Assembly: GCF_000379925.1 (NCBI RefSeq)
Contig: NZ_KB904316.1
Coordinates: forward strand, 189-53,407
DNA length: 53,219 bases
Direction of reading: 5' to 3'
Source of the DNA: Porphyromonas levii DSM 23370
Lineage (GTDB): Bacteria > Bacteroidota > Bacteroidia > Bacteroidales > Porphyromonadaceae
The notes beneath the pieces are model-generated. The model was not told where the DNA came from and did not search any database. It saw only the letters and a program-made list of their open reading frames with translations. The translations under genes and the position numbers were made by a program. Positions 24,849 through 33,152 of the stretch are shown here, one piece after another. Position 1 is the first letter of the stretch. The number at the start of each line of letters is the position of its first letter.

Positions 24849-25589
24849 ATGCAAGAAAACAAACAAATTAATTCGATTATTAAGCGAAATATCTTAAGCT
24901 ACCTGGAGTACAAGGGTATTTCACAGTATCAATGCTATAAGGACACTGGCATTACCCGCGGTGTTCTTTCGCAAGACAATGGCATTAGTGAAGATAATCT
25001 GATGAGATTTCTCAACTATTATTGTGATGTCTCACCCGATTGGCTCTTAACAGGCCAAGGCGAAATGCTTCGCAAGGTGCCTGCCGTCGCTTCATTCGAC
25101 TACTCCATTCAACGAAACCAGCCAGAGGTGAAGACCATTAATACACCCAAGACAAAAGAGCCAACAGAGGAGCTGCAATACATTCCGTACTATTCATTCG
25201 AGGCTACTGCTGGGGTCATCGAGCTTGTCGACACATCGGCAGAGTACGAAATTGGCAAGATCGTCGTCCCCAATATGCCTAAGTGTGATGGCGCTGTAGC
25301 TGTGACAGGAGACTCTATGTATCCTCTCCTTAAGAGCGGCGATATCGTAGCTTTCAAACTCGTCCACGACATCAATAACATACACTATGGCGATATGTAC
25401 CTCATATCACTCAATGAAGATGGAGACTGCTACATAACGGTCAAGTGGCTACAAAAACACCCTTCAGACCCATCCAAAGCCATCCTCGTATCACACAACG
25501 AACACTACGCCCCTCGCGAGGTAGAACTACGACACATCCACCGCCTTGCGCTCATCAAACTCTCTATCCGGTACAACTCTATGGGATAA
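24849..25589 (+). CDS. Phage repressor (HTH + S24 peptidase, LexA/CI-like)
   Basis: 246 residues. The N-terminal part (residues 5-75) is a helix-turn-helix (YKGISQYQCYKDTGITRGVLS). The C-terminal part is an S24 LexA-like peptidase: VTGDSMYPLLKSGDIV holds the active Ser, ITVKWLQ the likely Lys, and EATAGVIEL shows the Ala-Gly scissile pair. Known: such repressors hold prophages silent and are cleaved during the SOS response. It is the only plus-strand phage gene and faces away from the transposase, as expected for the immunity gene. SOS-inducible lysogeny is the likely consequence. Confidence 0.93.
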   Translation: MQENKQINSIIKRNILSYLEYKGISQYQCYKDTGITRGVLSQDNGISEDNLMRFLNYYCDVSPDWLLTGQGEMLRKVPAVASFDYSIQRNQPEVKTINTPKTKEPTEELQYIPYYSFEATAGVIELVDTSAEYEIGKIVVPNMPKCDGAVAVTGDSMYPLLKSGDIVAFKLVHDINNIHYGDMYLISLNEDGDCYITVKWLQKHPSDPSKAILVSHNEHYAPREVELRHIHRLALIKLSIRYNSMG

Positions 25590-26318
25590 CACCCCCTCTT
25601 CCCCATGCGCAAGACTTCATTAGGGCTAAAACAATGCGTACTACGCTACACCACCCAAATCTTGCCTTTTTTCATTGCAATTAATTGATTCTGTTTGTAT
25701 TACAAAAAATCAACATGGCATTAAGGGGGTATTTAAGCGTGGTAAAATCCAGTACTTATAGGCTCAAAAACAAATGTTTCATTACTTTTTTGGCAAATAA
25801 GACCATATTTACCCCTAAAAAAGATACCAACATTTGCACCCCCTACCGCACCCCCTACTTATACGTTTCGTTTTGGTTTAACAATTCGGAATGCACCCCC
25901 AAGTGCACCCCCAAGTGCACCCCCAAGACAAAAAAGCGCTGCTCGAAGCGTCGCCGAGTACCTCTTTTTTACCCCTCCGAAAATCACCTATAATACGTTA
26001 TTCGAGCACCACTAAACCATTGAGCACAACAAAGGGCAAAAGCGCATATTACCGCACTTTTGCCCCCTAAATCATGCCTTCCTACCAGCTCTTTACATCA
26101 ACCAATTAACACCCATTCGATCATCATTCGATCACCACTCACCAAAATCAACACAAAATCAACTAAAATGAACATTTCGTTTTTTGCCACATCCATCCCT
26201 AAATATCTTTCAACTGCCTAGTCTATAATAATATACATCGATACCCTCCTCACACAACCCACCTCCGTTTCGTTCCCTCCCCCCTATATGCCAAGAGGTC
26301 GGTCTACGTTCTTTGAGA
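25590..26318. other. Non-coding phage end with phased C-rich repeats
   Basis: 729 bases without a convincing gene. GCACCCCC recurs at 25836, 25848, 25893, 25905 and 25917: two clusters with 12-bp phasing. TTT[A/G]CCCC-type motifs followed by A-rich words lie at 25808-25820, 25968-25985 and 26058-26073. A CATTCGATCA doublet follows near 26113-26133. One open frame (25685-25993) has a C-terminal CTPK run caused by the repeats and is not believed to be a gene. The true phage end is probably inside this stretch; exact position unknown. Confidence 0.6.
25836..25924. repeat. Five GCACCCCC motifs at 12-bp phasing
   Basis: Cluster 1: GCACCCCCTA at 25836 and 25848. Cluster 2: GCACCCCC at 25893, 25905 and 25917, embedded in 12-bp tandem units TGCACCCCCAAG. 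The orientation is the same throughout. Such arrays near a Mu-type end can be transposase- or repressor-binding sites. Confidence 0.75.
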
Positions 26319-27212
26319 CTAAAATACCGAGAAACTAACGTAGCGTTTGGGGTTCTTCTGGATGTCCTTCAGTAGACTATCGGCAGAGAGTGCCGCAGCG
26401 TCCAATCTCTGATAGAGCCCCTTATCATTGAGCAATAGCCCTAGACTACTATCCTCATTTGCCAATTGCCCCGATAGCTTCTTGAGATCGCTGACCACTT
26501 GTGTAAACTCTGCGAGCGTCTTCTCTATGTTCGCGTTCGCCACCTGTCCCGCAACCTTCTGAATCGACTCCGTAGAGCGCTCCACATTACTCATAATCTC
26601 GGGCACCTGTCTATCCATCATGTGATTGATTTTTACTGATGACCCCTGTAGGGCACTTGTGGTAGCATTAAGCTGCGCTAGTGTCTTTGTGATATCTGGA
26701 TTCTTAACCAAGCCATCCACACTCCCCACTAGTGTGTCGAGCGATAGTACTGCGGCATTAAGATTAGGTATAAGTTCATCCGTTAGCTTAGCCATCATAT
26801 CTGTCGCTTGTTCACCTCTTAAGGTGTCGTTTTTTGCGAGATAATCGGTAATCTGCTCAGGTAGTAGTAGCGTGATGGAGCCACCGCCCAGAGGGTTATT
26901 CTTAATAACCAGTTTCGATCCGCGCGGAATCTTTAGAGAGGAGTCTAGTGATAGCTCTACGACAGCTCCATTGAAGCCTTCGTAGTCGAAGTTAATCTTC
27001 CTAACATTTCCTACACGGTAGCCATTGACGTACACCTTAGTAGATCTATCCACACCCTGTATATTGTCGAAGGTTGCATAGTAACTGACGTTTTTACTGA
27101 ATATGTTTATGCCCTTGAGATAGTTGAATCCGAAGTAAAACATCAGCAATGTAGTGATGGTCGTCACGCCCGCTAGTATTGCTTTTTGCCTATGGTCGAA
27201 GCTCTTATCCAT
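26319..27212 (-). CDS. MlaD/MCE-family lipid transport protein
   Basis: 297 residues. One N-terminal membrane segment (about 11-28) is followed by an MCE domain (about 36-120, with QGVDRSTKVYVNGYRVGNV and VIKNNPLGGGSITLLLP). Then comes a long helical region with SSVKINHMMDRQVPEIMSNV, and the end is PKRYVSFSVF. Known: MlaD-type proteins form rings that ferry phospholipids between the membranes of Gram-negative bacteria; Bacteroidetes encode stand-alone forms. It is the first host gene next to the prophage and appears complete, so the prophage did not disrupt it. A possible -7 element TAAGTTTG lies at 27239-27246 upstream. Confidence 0.85.
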   Translation of the reverse strand: MDKSFDHRQKAILAGVTTITTLLMFYFGFNYLKGINIFSKNVSYYATFDNIQGVDRSTKVYVNGYRVGNVRKINFDYEGFNGAVVELSLDSSLKIPRGSKLVIKNNPLGGGSITLLLPEQITDYLAKNDTLRGEQATDMMAKLTDELIPNLNAAVLSLDTLVGSVDGLVKNPDITKTLAQLNATTSALQGSSVKINHMMDRQVPEIMSNVERSTESIQKVAGQVANANIEKTLAEFTQVVSDLKKLSGQLANEDSSLGLLLNDKGLYQRLDAAALSADSLLKDIQKNPKRYVSFSVF

Positions 27213-27337
27213 ATAACTATTGAACTATTATCTACGGGCAAACTTACAGAAAAAGTAGATATATACCATCGTAATGAGTAACAGTCTTTGTTATCCCACA
27301 CCATATTATCAATGTGTAGACTGCCGAAGGCAAAATA

Positions 27338-27374
27338 ATAAGTGGCTACACAGCACCGCTGCATAGCCACTTAT
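27338..27374 (-). terminator. Terminator after the C69 peptidase gene
   Basis: 11-bp arms ATAAGTGGCTA (27338-27348) and TAGCCACTTAT (27364-27374) with a 15-base loop that can itself pair (CAGC/GCTG). TTATTTTG follows on the minus strand. It sits just after the C69 stop at 27397, before the mlaD promoter. Confidence 0.82.
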
Positions 27375-27396
27375 CCTCTGTCCGCTAGGGTGTGGA

Positions 27397-29061
27397 TTAC
27401 TTCTTACCCGGTACTTTGAGGTGCTCTACATTCTCACCTGCAGCTACCTGGTCATAGTACTCCTGGCTATAGCCTGGTTGCTTAGGGAAGACTACTATGC
27501 CGTGCTCCTCTGCAAACTTGCCGTCCTTCTCTATCTTGACATTGCCATCGATGTACTTCACCATCAGATACTCACCGAGCTTCTTCCAGTCACTGGTAGA
27601 CTGATCTGCGATGTTACAAGAGTAGTTGGTAAGGAACTCCACGGCAGCGGCTTCGCCCTGATCCTTTGCGATAGCCATAGCCTGCTTCTCCACAATTGGT
27701 TGCATAGCCTGCCATTGTCCCTCAATGCGCTGCTGCTCCTTGCGGATATCCTCAATCATATAGCTATACTTGCCATACGCCATATTGGCTACCCAGTTGT
27801 GCATCCAGAAGGCAGAAGTCCATGAGAACTTGGTCATCGAGCCATTCTCCTCGCTAAAGCTCCAAGGGATACGAGTCATAGAGGTGTACATTGGTTTGAA
27901 GAGCGTCATATCTGCATCGTCTACGCCAAACCAAAGGATACCGCCCACGTAGTCGGGCAAATCCTTGCGAAGCTGAGCCACGAGTACGAAGCCAGTCTGC
28001 TGCGTAGCGATAGCACGCTCATTGACATACGTCTGACCATTTACCTCGAAGTTCATAGGTCTCCAGCGGTATGGCACCTTGTAAGGGCCAGTACCTGGAT
28101 CCTTTGTCATATCCATAGGAGTACCCTCGTAGTGGTCACGCATCATGTTCTGCACATCGGCGAGAGATAGCTTGCGGTTAGGCACCACATACAGAGGCAT
28201 AGGCTCTGCATCAGGCTCATTGCCCATCACTAGGGGGAGGTACTTGTCCATACCATCGGCAAAGCGATTGAAGAAAGACCATACACGTGCTTCACAACCA
28301 CGGAGACCGCCGAAGTCGTATGGGTTGTAGGCTTTTTGGAAACTAAAGTCTGCGTCGGTACCCTTGTAGAGACCCTTCTTACGAGCGAAGTCTACTACGT
28401 CGGGGCTATACATACAGTTTGCCTTATCCTTGAAAGGTATCTGTTGAATACGTGCTTGGTTGGCATGCGCAGATATGGCGTTGTCGGGGATACGGATAGC
28501 CACCCATACGGCACCCTTCTCGCCAGCGCCCTTACCAATCATCTCCATAACCCAGACTTCGTTCTTATCGGCGATGGTAAAGGATTCTCCGCTGCTCTTG
28601 TAGCCATAAGTGTCTACCAAGCTAGTCATCACCTTGATTGCCTCTCTGGCGCTAGCAGAGCGCTGGAGTGCGATATAGATAAGGCTACCATAGTCCATCA
28701 GTCCCTCTGTCTTCTGGCATACATCGCAGCCGCCCCAGGTGCTCTCGGTGATAGCTACCTGCTTCTCATTCATATTGCCCACTACATTGTAGGTGCGCTC
28801 TACCTGAGCTATCTTGCCGGTATACATGCCGGAGTCCCACTCGGTAACGTCGAGCATACTACCCGCAGTCCATGTCGCAGCTGGCCAGTGGTATAATGCG
28901 CCATAGAGCGTATGGCTATCAGCTGCATAGCTGATGTATATGCTGCCATCCGCAGAGGCTTTAGGTCCTACAATCAGATCCGAACAAGCATCTGCGGTGA
29001 CGCTCGCTCCTACAGCGGTAATGCCCAAGAAGGCAGCTACCTTCCAAAGAGTTCTCTTCAT
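27397..29061 (-). CDS. C69-family dipeptidase, exported
   Basis: 554 residues. The signal peptide (1-25, KVAAFLGITAVGASV) ends before Cys26 in DACSDLIVGPKAS, the N-terminal nucleophile expected for a C69 (Ntn hydrolase) dipeptidase. Downstream are WVMEMIGKGAGEKGAVWVA and LRGCEARVWSFFNRFADG, typical of the family. Known: these periplasmic peptidases trim dipeptides and suit an asaccharolytic, peptide-using organism. It is transcribed with or after the TonB receptor (86 bases apart) and ends in a strong terminator at 27338-27374. Confidence 0.9.
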   Translation of the reverse strand: MKRTLWKVAAFLGITAVGASVTADACSDLIVGPKASADGSIYISYAADSHTLYGALYHWPAATWTAGSMLDVTEWDSGMYTGKIAQVERTYNVVGNMNEKQVAITESTWGGCDVCQKTEGLMDYGSLIYIALQRSASAREAIKVMTSLVDTYGYKSSGESFTIADKNEVWVMEMIGKGAGEKGAVWVAIRIPDNAISAHANQARIQQIPFKDKANCMYSPDVVDFARKKGLYKGTDADFSFQKAYNPYDFGGLRGCEARVWSFFNRFADGMDKYLPLVMGNEPDAEPMPLYVVPNRKLSLADVQNMMRDHYEGTPMDMTKDPGTGPYKVPYRWRPMNFEVNGQTYVNERAIATQQTGFVLVAQLRKDLPDYVGGILWFGVDDADMTLFKPMYTSMTRIPWSFSEENGSMTKFSWTSAFWMHNWVANMAYGKYSYMIEDIRKEQQRIEGQWQAMQPIVEKQAMAIAKDQGEAAAVEFLTNYSCNIADQSTSDWKKLGEYLMVKYIDGNVKIEKDGKFAEEHGIVVFPKQPGYSQEYYDQVAAGENVEHLKVPGKK

Positions 29062-29147
29062 CGTATGAGTTAATTATAATGTGTGTGATATTTACAAAAT
29101 CGACGTCAAGATAATCATAATCCTCGTTATGGACAAGAATATCTCTA

Positions 29148-31406
29148 TCAAAAGGTAAGTGTAGCACCAGCTACAAAGTGGATTGGAGCTGCTGGGAAGT
29201 AGCCTGTCCAGGCCTTGCGCTGTAGCTTACCATCCTGTACTTCGGCATAGCCCCCAGCCCAACCATTGGTCGCGTAAGTGCTGTTATATAGGTTGAGCAC
29301 CTGCAGCTGTAGTGCTAGCTCTTGCCCGTTGCTAAATGGGACAGCATAATTAGCCATAAAGGAGCCCGTGTAGTAGGCAGGGAGCGCGCGGCTCTCAAAG
29401 CCCGTGTTATCTAGGAACTGCTTGCCCACGTATGTGCCACTCAGTGCTAGGGATAGCCTATCTATAGGCATCCAAGTGAGGGAGTGGTTGAAGAGCCATT
29501 CGGGGCTCAGTGCAAGAGGTGTATTATTGAGCTTCGTTACCTCTGGCTTTTTAGTAGTAGTGTTGTACTCAATATGGGTGTGCTCCAGCACTCTATTGCT
29601 TGAGAGGGTACCATTTGCTGCCAAGACGAGCTGAGGCGTAATTGCCCAATTGAAGCCAAGCTCAAGTCCTGCGCGATAGCTTTTAGGTACATTGATTAGG
29701 AGTGGTTCACCTACGTCACTCATCTTGCCATTCTGTACCAATTGGTTCTTATAGTGCATATAGTAGAGGTTGGCGAATAGAGAGAGGTTGCGGTAGCGCC
29801 AGTCGCCACCCAGCTCAATATCTGCCATGTATTCTGGCTGTGGCATTATCTGCTTGCCCTCCTCGTCGTATTGGCGGCTCTCGGTATACACCTTACGATT
29901 GGGTTCCTTGCCCGCAGTGGCAAGCGATAGGTACAGGTTGCTTGCGCTATTGGGGCGGAAGTGTAGTCCTACCTTTGGGAGTACGAAGTTGTAAGGCAGT
30001 TTGTAATCCAAGATATCGAGCTTACCATCGTGGTCGCTCCACTTATCAGTAGAGCCAGTCATCACAGCATATACGTGGCGATACATTACATCAGTGTAGA
30101 GCATGAGTCTCTCGGAGAGGTCGAACTCTCCCTTCACGTAGATAGATGCATCGGTACGAGTGGAGTGATTACGGTAATACTCTTGGTTGGGTACGTATGC
30201 GACAGTTGGGTCAGCTACATAAGGGAGCTCGCCGTAGTGGTCGCCCATATAGTGGTTGGCAGAGAATCCTGCAGAGAGTCTAGCACGGCTAAAGGTGTAA
30301 CCGAAGTTGGCATTTCCTCCGAAGAAGTGATTGTCGAGGTACTTCTCCCTGATGAGTGTGTTTTTGCGCTTATCTGTAGCTGGCACTAGTCCGTATTCGC
30401 GGTACTTCCGACCAGTGCGATACTCGTGGGTAAAACCCTTGCCACAAGTGTAATGTAGGGTGACTTCGTACTTGAAGTTGTCCTGCGGGAAGCGGCGGAA
30501 TATAGCGTAGGTATGGCTTTGGTCGTAGTTGTCGGTATTATTGTGGAACTGATGCTTGGCTGGATCCGCTTCGTCCGTATTGATCCACCCTGCAGGGTTG
30601 AACCTCCTACCATATTTCTCCTCTTGCTGAGGCTCTAGCCCGTTCCATGCAATCCCTGTCTGCTGAATGCCACGGTGGTGTATGAGGCGGAAGTCGTACT
30701 TATCTGCCTCATACCTAGCTTGGGCAAAGTAGGAGAGACCATGACCACCCGACCTATCTACATACCCCTTGCTCTGGATGTAAGAGAGGTAACCATTTAG
30801 GCTCCATCCACTGCTTAGTTTGCCCGTCTCTAGGCTGAGTACATTACGATTGAGCCCAAAAGAACCCCAGTAGGTGCCTATGCTACCACCTGCCTTGCGA
30901 GAGGGCATAGCGGTCTGCATATCCATAGTGGCACCAAAAGCGCCTGCGCCAAAAGAAGAAGCACCGGCACCACGCACCACGACGATGTCTTGAAGGCGCG
31001 AACCAAAGTCGGGCATATTTGCCCAGAATACCGTCTGGCTCTCAGAGTCGTTTACAGGAACTCCATTCACCGTGATATTAACTCTCGTAGGGTCTACCCC
31101 TCTAATCGAGAAGTAGGTATAGCCGCCAAATACACCACTCTCATTTGTGGTGATGAGCGAAGGGGTACCTTGTAATAGGGAAGGTATATCCCATGCTGTG
31201 GTCTTGCGCTGAAGGGCTTTGACCTTTATCTTCTGTTTAGTAATAGGTGTGCGCTCCCCTGGGCGAGTACCCACGATGACGAGCTCATCCAGTTTGTGCT
31301 CCATTTGTACCTGCTCCTGTGCCCAAAGCGCAGTAGGAACCCCTATCATCAGTAGGGAAGCCATTCCGGGAAGCCATTGCTTGGCTAAAGTGTGAATCTT
31401 TGTCAT
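29148..31406 (-). CDS. TonB-dependent receptor under TPP riboswitch control (probable thiamin-type substrate)
   Basis: 752 residues from the ATG at 31406; in-frame ATGs at 31424 and 31436 only lengthen the signal peptide. After the signal (to about residue 30, ALWAQEQ) come a plug domain (VFGGYTYFSIRGVDPTRVNI, NGVPVND) and a C-terminal beta-barrel; there is no carboxypeptidase-like extension. Known: TBDRs without that extension often import vitamins, metals or nucleosides. The 5' leader carries a TPP riboswitch (31541-31625), which normally controls thiamin biosynthesis or transport genes, so the ligand is probably thiamin or a precursor. Substrate is inferred, not shown. Confidence 0.92.
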   Translation of the reverse strand: MTKIHTLAKQWLPGMASLLMIGVPTALWAQEQVQMEHKLDELVIVGTRPGERTPITKQKIKVKALQRKTTAWDIPSLLQGTPSLITTNESGVFGGYTYFSIRGVDPTRVNITVNGVPVNDSESQTVFWANMPDFGSRLQDIVVVRGAGASSFGAGAFGATMDMQTAMPSRKAGGSIGTYWGSFGLNRNVLSLETGKLSSGWSLNGYLSYIQSKGYVDRSGGHGLSYFAQARYEADKYDFRLIHHRGIQQTGIAWNGLEPQQEEKYGRRFNPAGWINTDEADPAKHQFHNNTDNYDQSHTYAIFRRFPQDNFKYEVTLHYTCGKGFTHEYRTGRKYREYGLVPATDKRKNTLIREKYLDNHFFGGNANFGYTFSRARLSAGFSANHYMGDHYGELPYVADPTVAYVPNQEYYRNHSTRTDASIYVKGEFDLSERLMLYTDVMYRHVYAVMTGSTDKWSDHDGKLDILDYKLPYNFVLPKVGLHFRPNSASNLYLSLATAGKEPNRKVYTESRQYDEEGKQIMPQPEYMADIELGGDWRYRNLSLFANLYYMHYKNQLVQNGKMSDVGEPLLINVPKSYRAGLELGFNWAITPQLVLAANGTLSSNRVLEHTHIEYNTTTKKPEVTKLNNTPLALSPEWLFNHSLTWMPIDRLSLALSGTYVGKQFLDNTGFESRALPAYYTGSFMANYAVPFSNGQELALQLQVLNLYNSTYATNGWAGGYAEVQDGKLQRKAWTGYFPAAPIHFVAGATLTF

Positions 31407-31504
31407 AAATCTATCCTTTATCATTCTGTATAGCATTACTAATACTTGTGACCTACTATCTGTAGCTATTTAGGCTACTCGGTATGGGGAGGATAAGATA
31501 AAAG

Positions 31505-31539
31505 GATTGGTCGACCCTACAGGAGCGGTTCCGACAATC
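31505..31539 (-). terminator. Riboswitch expression-platform hairpin
   Basis: On the minus strand GATTGTCG pairs with CGACCAATC (one bulge), followed by CTTTTATCTT. It lies between the TPP aptamer and the receptor start, where a terminator that forms when TPP is bound would be expected. Confidence 0.6.
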
Positions 31540-31540
31540 G

Positions 31541-31625
31541 CATCCCTACATCGGCATTATCCGAATAGGTACGGAGGGTCTTATCTCAGCTACCCTTGAA
31601 GCGAGCTTCAGAGCGGCACCCCTTG
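31541..31625 (-). ncRNA. TPP (THI) riboswitch
   Basis: Minus-strand leader RNA with the conserved THI elements in order: GGGGTGCC (31615-31622), a small GAAGC/GCTTC hairpin, CTGAGAT, ACCCTCCGTACCT, GGATAATGCCG and GTAGGGA (31543-31549). These match the TPP riboswitch core closely. It precedes the TonB receptor and its signal peptide by about 130 bases. Known: ligand-bound TPP riboswitches repress thiamin genes. Confidence 0.93.
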
Positions 31626-31683
31626 CGAGAGAATAAATAGATGCGCAGTATAAGTAAGCCACCTATGCTGCTTTATTGCAGCG

Positions 31684-31714
31684 CAAAGCTAACTCTTTTT
31701 AGTCACTCGGGCAA
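31684..31714 (-). promoter_or_regulatory. Promoter of the TPP-regulated receptor
   Basis: -7 box TAGCTTTG (CAAAGCTA at 31684-31691) and -33 TTG (31712-31714) with a 20-base spacer, about 60 bases upstream of the riboswitch. It fits the Bacteroidetes promoter pattern. Confidence 0.7.
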
Positions 31715-31813
31715 CGCTCTATTTCTCCAATAGCACATTATCGAGATAAACCTGATGCCCCTATCCATAGGACGCTCTATACCAATGGCTTGAACCAGCT
31801 TGGTAGAGTGTAT

Positions 31814-31908
31814 GACCATTTAATATATACTAATTGACAAATTTAATATATACTAATTGGGGTAATTAATATATATCAAATGCGCCAATTAGTATATATT
31901 AAATGGTC
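31814..31908. repeat. AT-rich inverted and direct repeats
   Basis: A 23-bp perfect inverted repeat (31814-31836 and 31886-31908) built on TTTAATATATACTAATTG. A direct copy of the same word lies at 31842-31859 and a partial one at 31864-31880. The block lies between the receptor promoter and the plus-strand beta-barrel gene. It could be a regulator-binding cluster or a cruciform; no function is evident. Confidence 0.7.
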
Positions 31909-31909
31909 T

Positions 31910-32338
31910 TGCCTATACTAGAGGCGGTTCATGGACTCTGGGGAGATGGCTCGTGCGGTGTCTATCAAAGGTGCATGTAGAGTGTATTTCTTATGTGTTT
32001 TACTTACTGGAATAGTTGACTTTTGTCGAATAGATTCGACTGTCAGCTTGCCCCTATGAGCCTGATTTTTACTGGTCTATTGACTTCTACGTACTAGTTT
32101 GCTTGACTATGCGTACTGAGTGGTTGACTTTTGAGTTAGGATTATCAAGTGTATAGTAGTGTAATTCATTAAATATTTGCTAAGTCGTTAAATGGTCGTT
32201 TAATGTGTGTTAATGTTGGCGGATTCTACTCAACTTTACTTTTTTTATCCCTACATTTGCTTTCGATTGCTAAGGGGATGAAGCCTCGACTTATATAGAG
32301 TAGGGCTCTCCTATGTTTAATTTTTGAATTTGACATTT
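31910..32338. promoter_or_regulatory. Leader region of the beta-barrel gene
   Basis: The rest of the 31437-32338 gap shows no ORF worth annotating. A -7-like box TACATTTG at 32252-32259 precedes the start at 32339 by 79 bases, suggesting a transcribed leader. No clear -33 box was found. Confidence 0.45.
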
Positions 32339-32980
32339 ATGAAGAAGATTATTTTTGCAGCTCTTGTGAGCTCACTTTTCGCTATTGGTGCGATGGCACA
32401 GTCACGCCCAGGTATTATCGTAAGCGCTGGTTATCAGGGTTCGAAGGTTACTGGTTTTGATAACGCTAAGATCGCTTCAGGCGCTCGCGCTGGTGTAGCA
32501 ATTGATGTGCCTGTACTTACTAGTGGTACCATGCAGCTAAGTGTTCAGCCAGGTCTTAACTTCTCTATGAAGGGTGTTGCTTATGGTGATAAGGAGAAGG
32601 TTAGTAACTCTTGCTACTATGTAGACCTTCCTATCCTAGCTAACCTACGTTTTGATGTAGACAGCAGGCTCAACGCTTTCGTTAACGCTGGTCCATATCT
32701 AGCTTACGGTGTTGGTGGCTCTGCAAAGTATGGTGATAAGACTGATACCTACAACCCATTCAAGAAGACAACCATCCTAGGTAAGGAGATTGGCGGTCTA
32801 CGTGCATTCGACTGGGGTCTCCAGGTAGGTGCTGGTGTAGAGTACAGCCGTATTATGCTTACTGTAGGTACTCAGGTAGGTCTTTACGACATCACTCCTG
32901 ATATTGATGTCCTAGGTATCAAGGCTGGTACGAAGAATAATAACACTAGCTTCTTCGTTACCCTAGGTTACCGCTTCTAA
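32339..32980 (+). CDS. Outer-membrane beta-barrel protein (OmpW/PorT-like)
   Basis: 213 residues from the ATG at 32339 (an upstream ATG at 32324 is not the one with a signal peptide). The signal peptide ([20 protein letters not shown]) is followed by repeated beta-strands with alternating Gly and hydrophobic residues, and the protein ends in the aromatic FVTLGYRF, a typical C-terminal BAM signal. It is a small 8-to-10-strand barrel. It stands alone between a -7 box at 32252 and the terminator at 33000-33042. Specific function unknown. Confidence 0.85.
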   Translation: MKKIIFAALVSSLFAIGAMAQSRPGIIVSAGYQGSKVTGFDNAKIASGARAGVAIDVPVLTSGTMQLSVQPGLNFSMKGVAYGDKEKVSNSCYYVDLPILANLRFDVDSRLNAFVNAGPYLAYGVGGSAKYGDKTDTYNPFKKTTILGKEIGGLRAFDWGLQVGAGVEYSRIMLTVGTQVGLYDITPDIDVLGIKAGTKNNNTSFFVTLGYRF

Positions 32981-32999
32981 TCTACGGATTAGCGTAATA

Positions 33000-33042
33000 G
33001 AGACAAGGGGGCTCGTCCTGCATAGGGGCGAGTCTCCTTTTT
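33000..33042 (+). terminator. Terminator after the beta-barrel gene
   Basis: Nested stem: outer GAGAC (33000-33004) with GTCTC (33032-33036), inner CTCGTCC/GGGGCGAG with a 6-base loop, then TTTTT at 33038-33042. It ends transcription before lysS. Confidence 0.8.
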
Positions 33043-33081
33043 ATATATTGTGCCCTTACGGATATAGTCGATTATTTTGGG

Positions 33082-33089
33082 TAAATTTG
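33082..33089 (+). promoter_or_regulatory. lysS promoter -7 box
   Basis: TAAATTTG in the context TTTTGGGTAAATTTG, 63 bases upstream of the lysS ATG. The same context (TTTTGGGTAACTTTG) occurs upstream of pyrG at 49219-49232, suggesting a shared promoter style. No -33 box at standard spacing was found. Confidence 0.55.
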
Positions 33090-33152
33090 TGGCAAAGTGT
33101 ATGGTGTGCCCAAAGGGTGCTATTGATTTGCATTTATATTATAAAGAGATAT

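Larger units (their letters stand above)
1..26200. mobile_element. Mu-like transposable siphovirus prophage (left end outside window, right boundary approximate)
   Basis: Seen: a repressor on the plus strand facing away from a long minus-strand series that includes a MuA-type transposase, a MuB-type ATPase, GemA, DUF3164, gp36-like, gp28-like and Mu F-like proteins, then tail tube, tail chaperones, tape measure and tail-tip genes. Known: Mu-like phages integrate by DDE transposition and carry the repressor and A/B genes at one end. Inferred: the immunity end lies in the non-coding stretch between 25590 and 26318, because mlaD beyond it looks like intact host sequence. The other end is beyond base 1, so the target duplication cannot be checked. 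No tail sheath gene is present, so this is a transposable siphophage rather than a myophage like Mu. Confidence 0.93.

Noticed and set aside
25836-25924. CRISPR array
   Set aside because: The repeats are only 8-12 bp with no spacers of proper length; they are phased short motifs, not CRISPR.
25685-25993. Plus-strand 102-residue open frame after the repressor
   Set aside because: Its C-terminal CTPK repeats come from the 12-bp DNA repeats; no family match and poor start context. Treated as non-coding.
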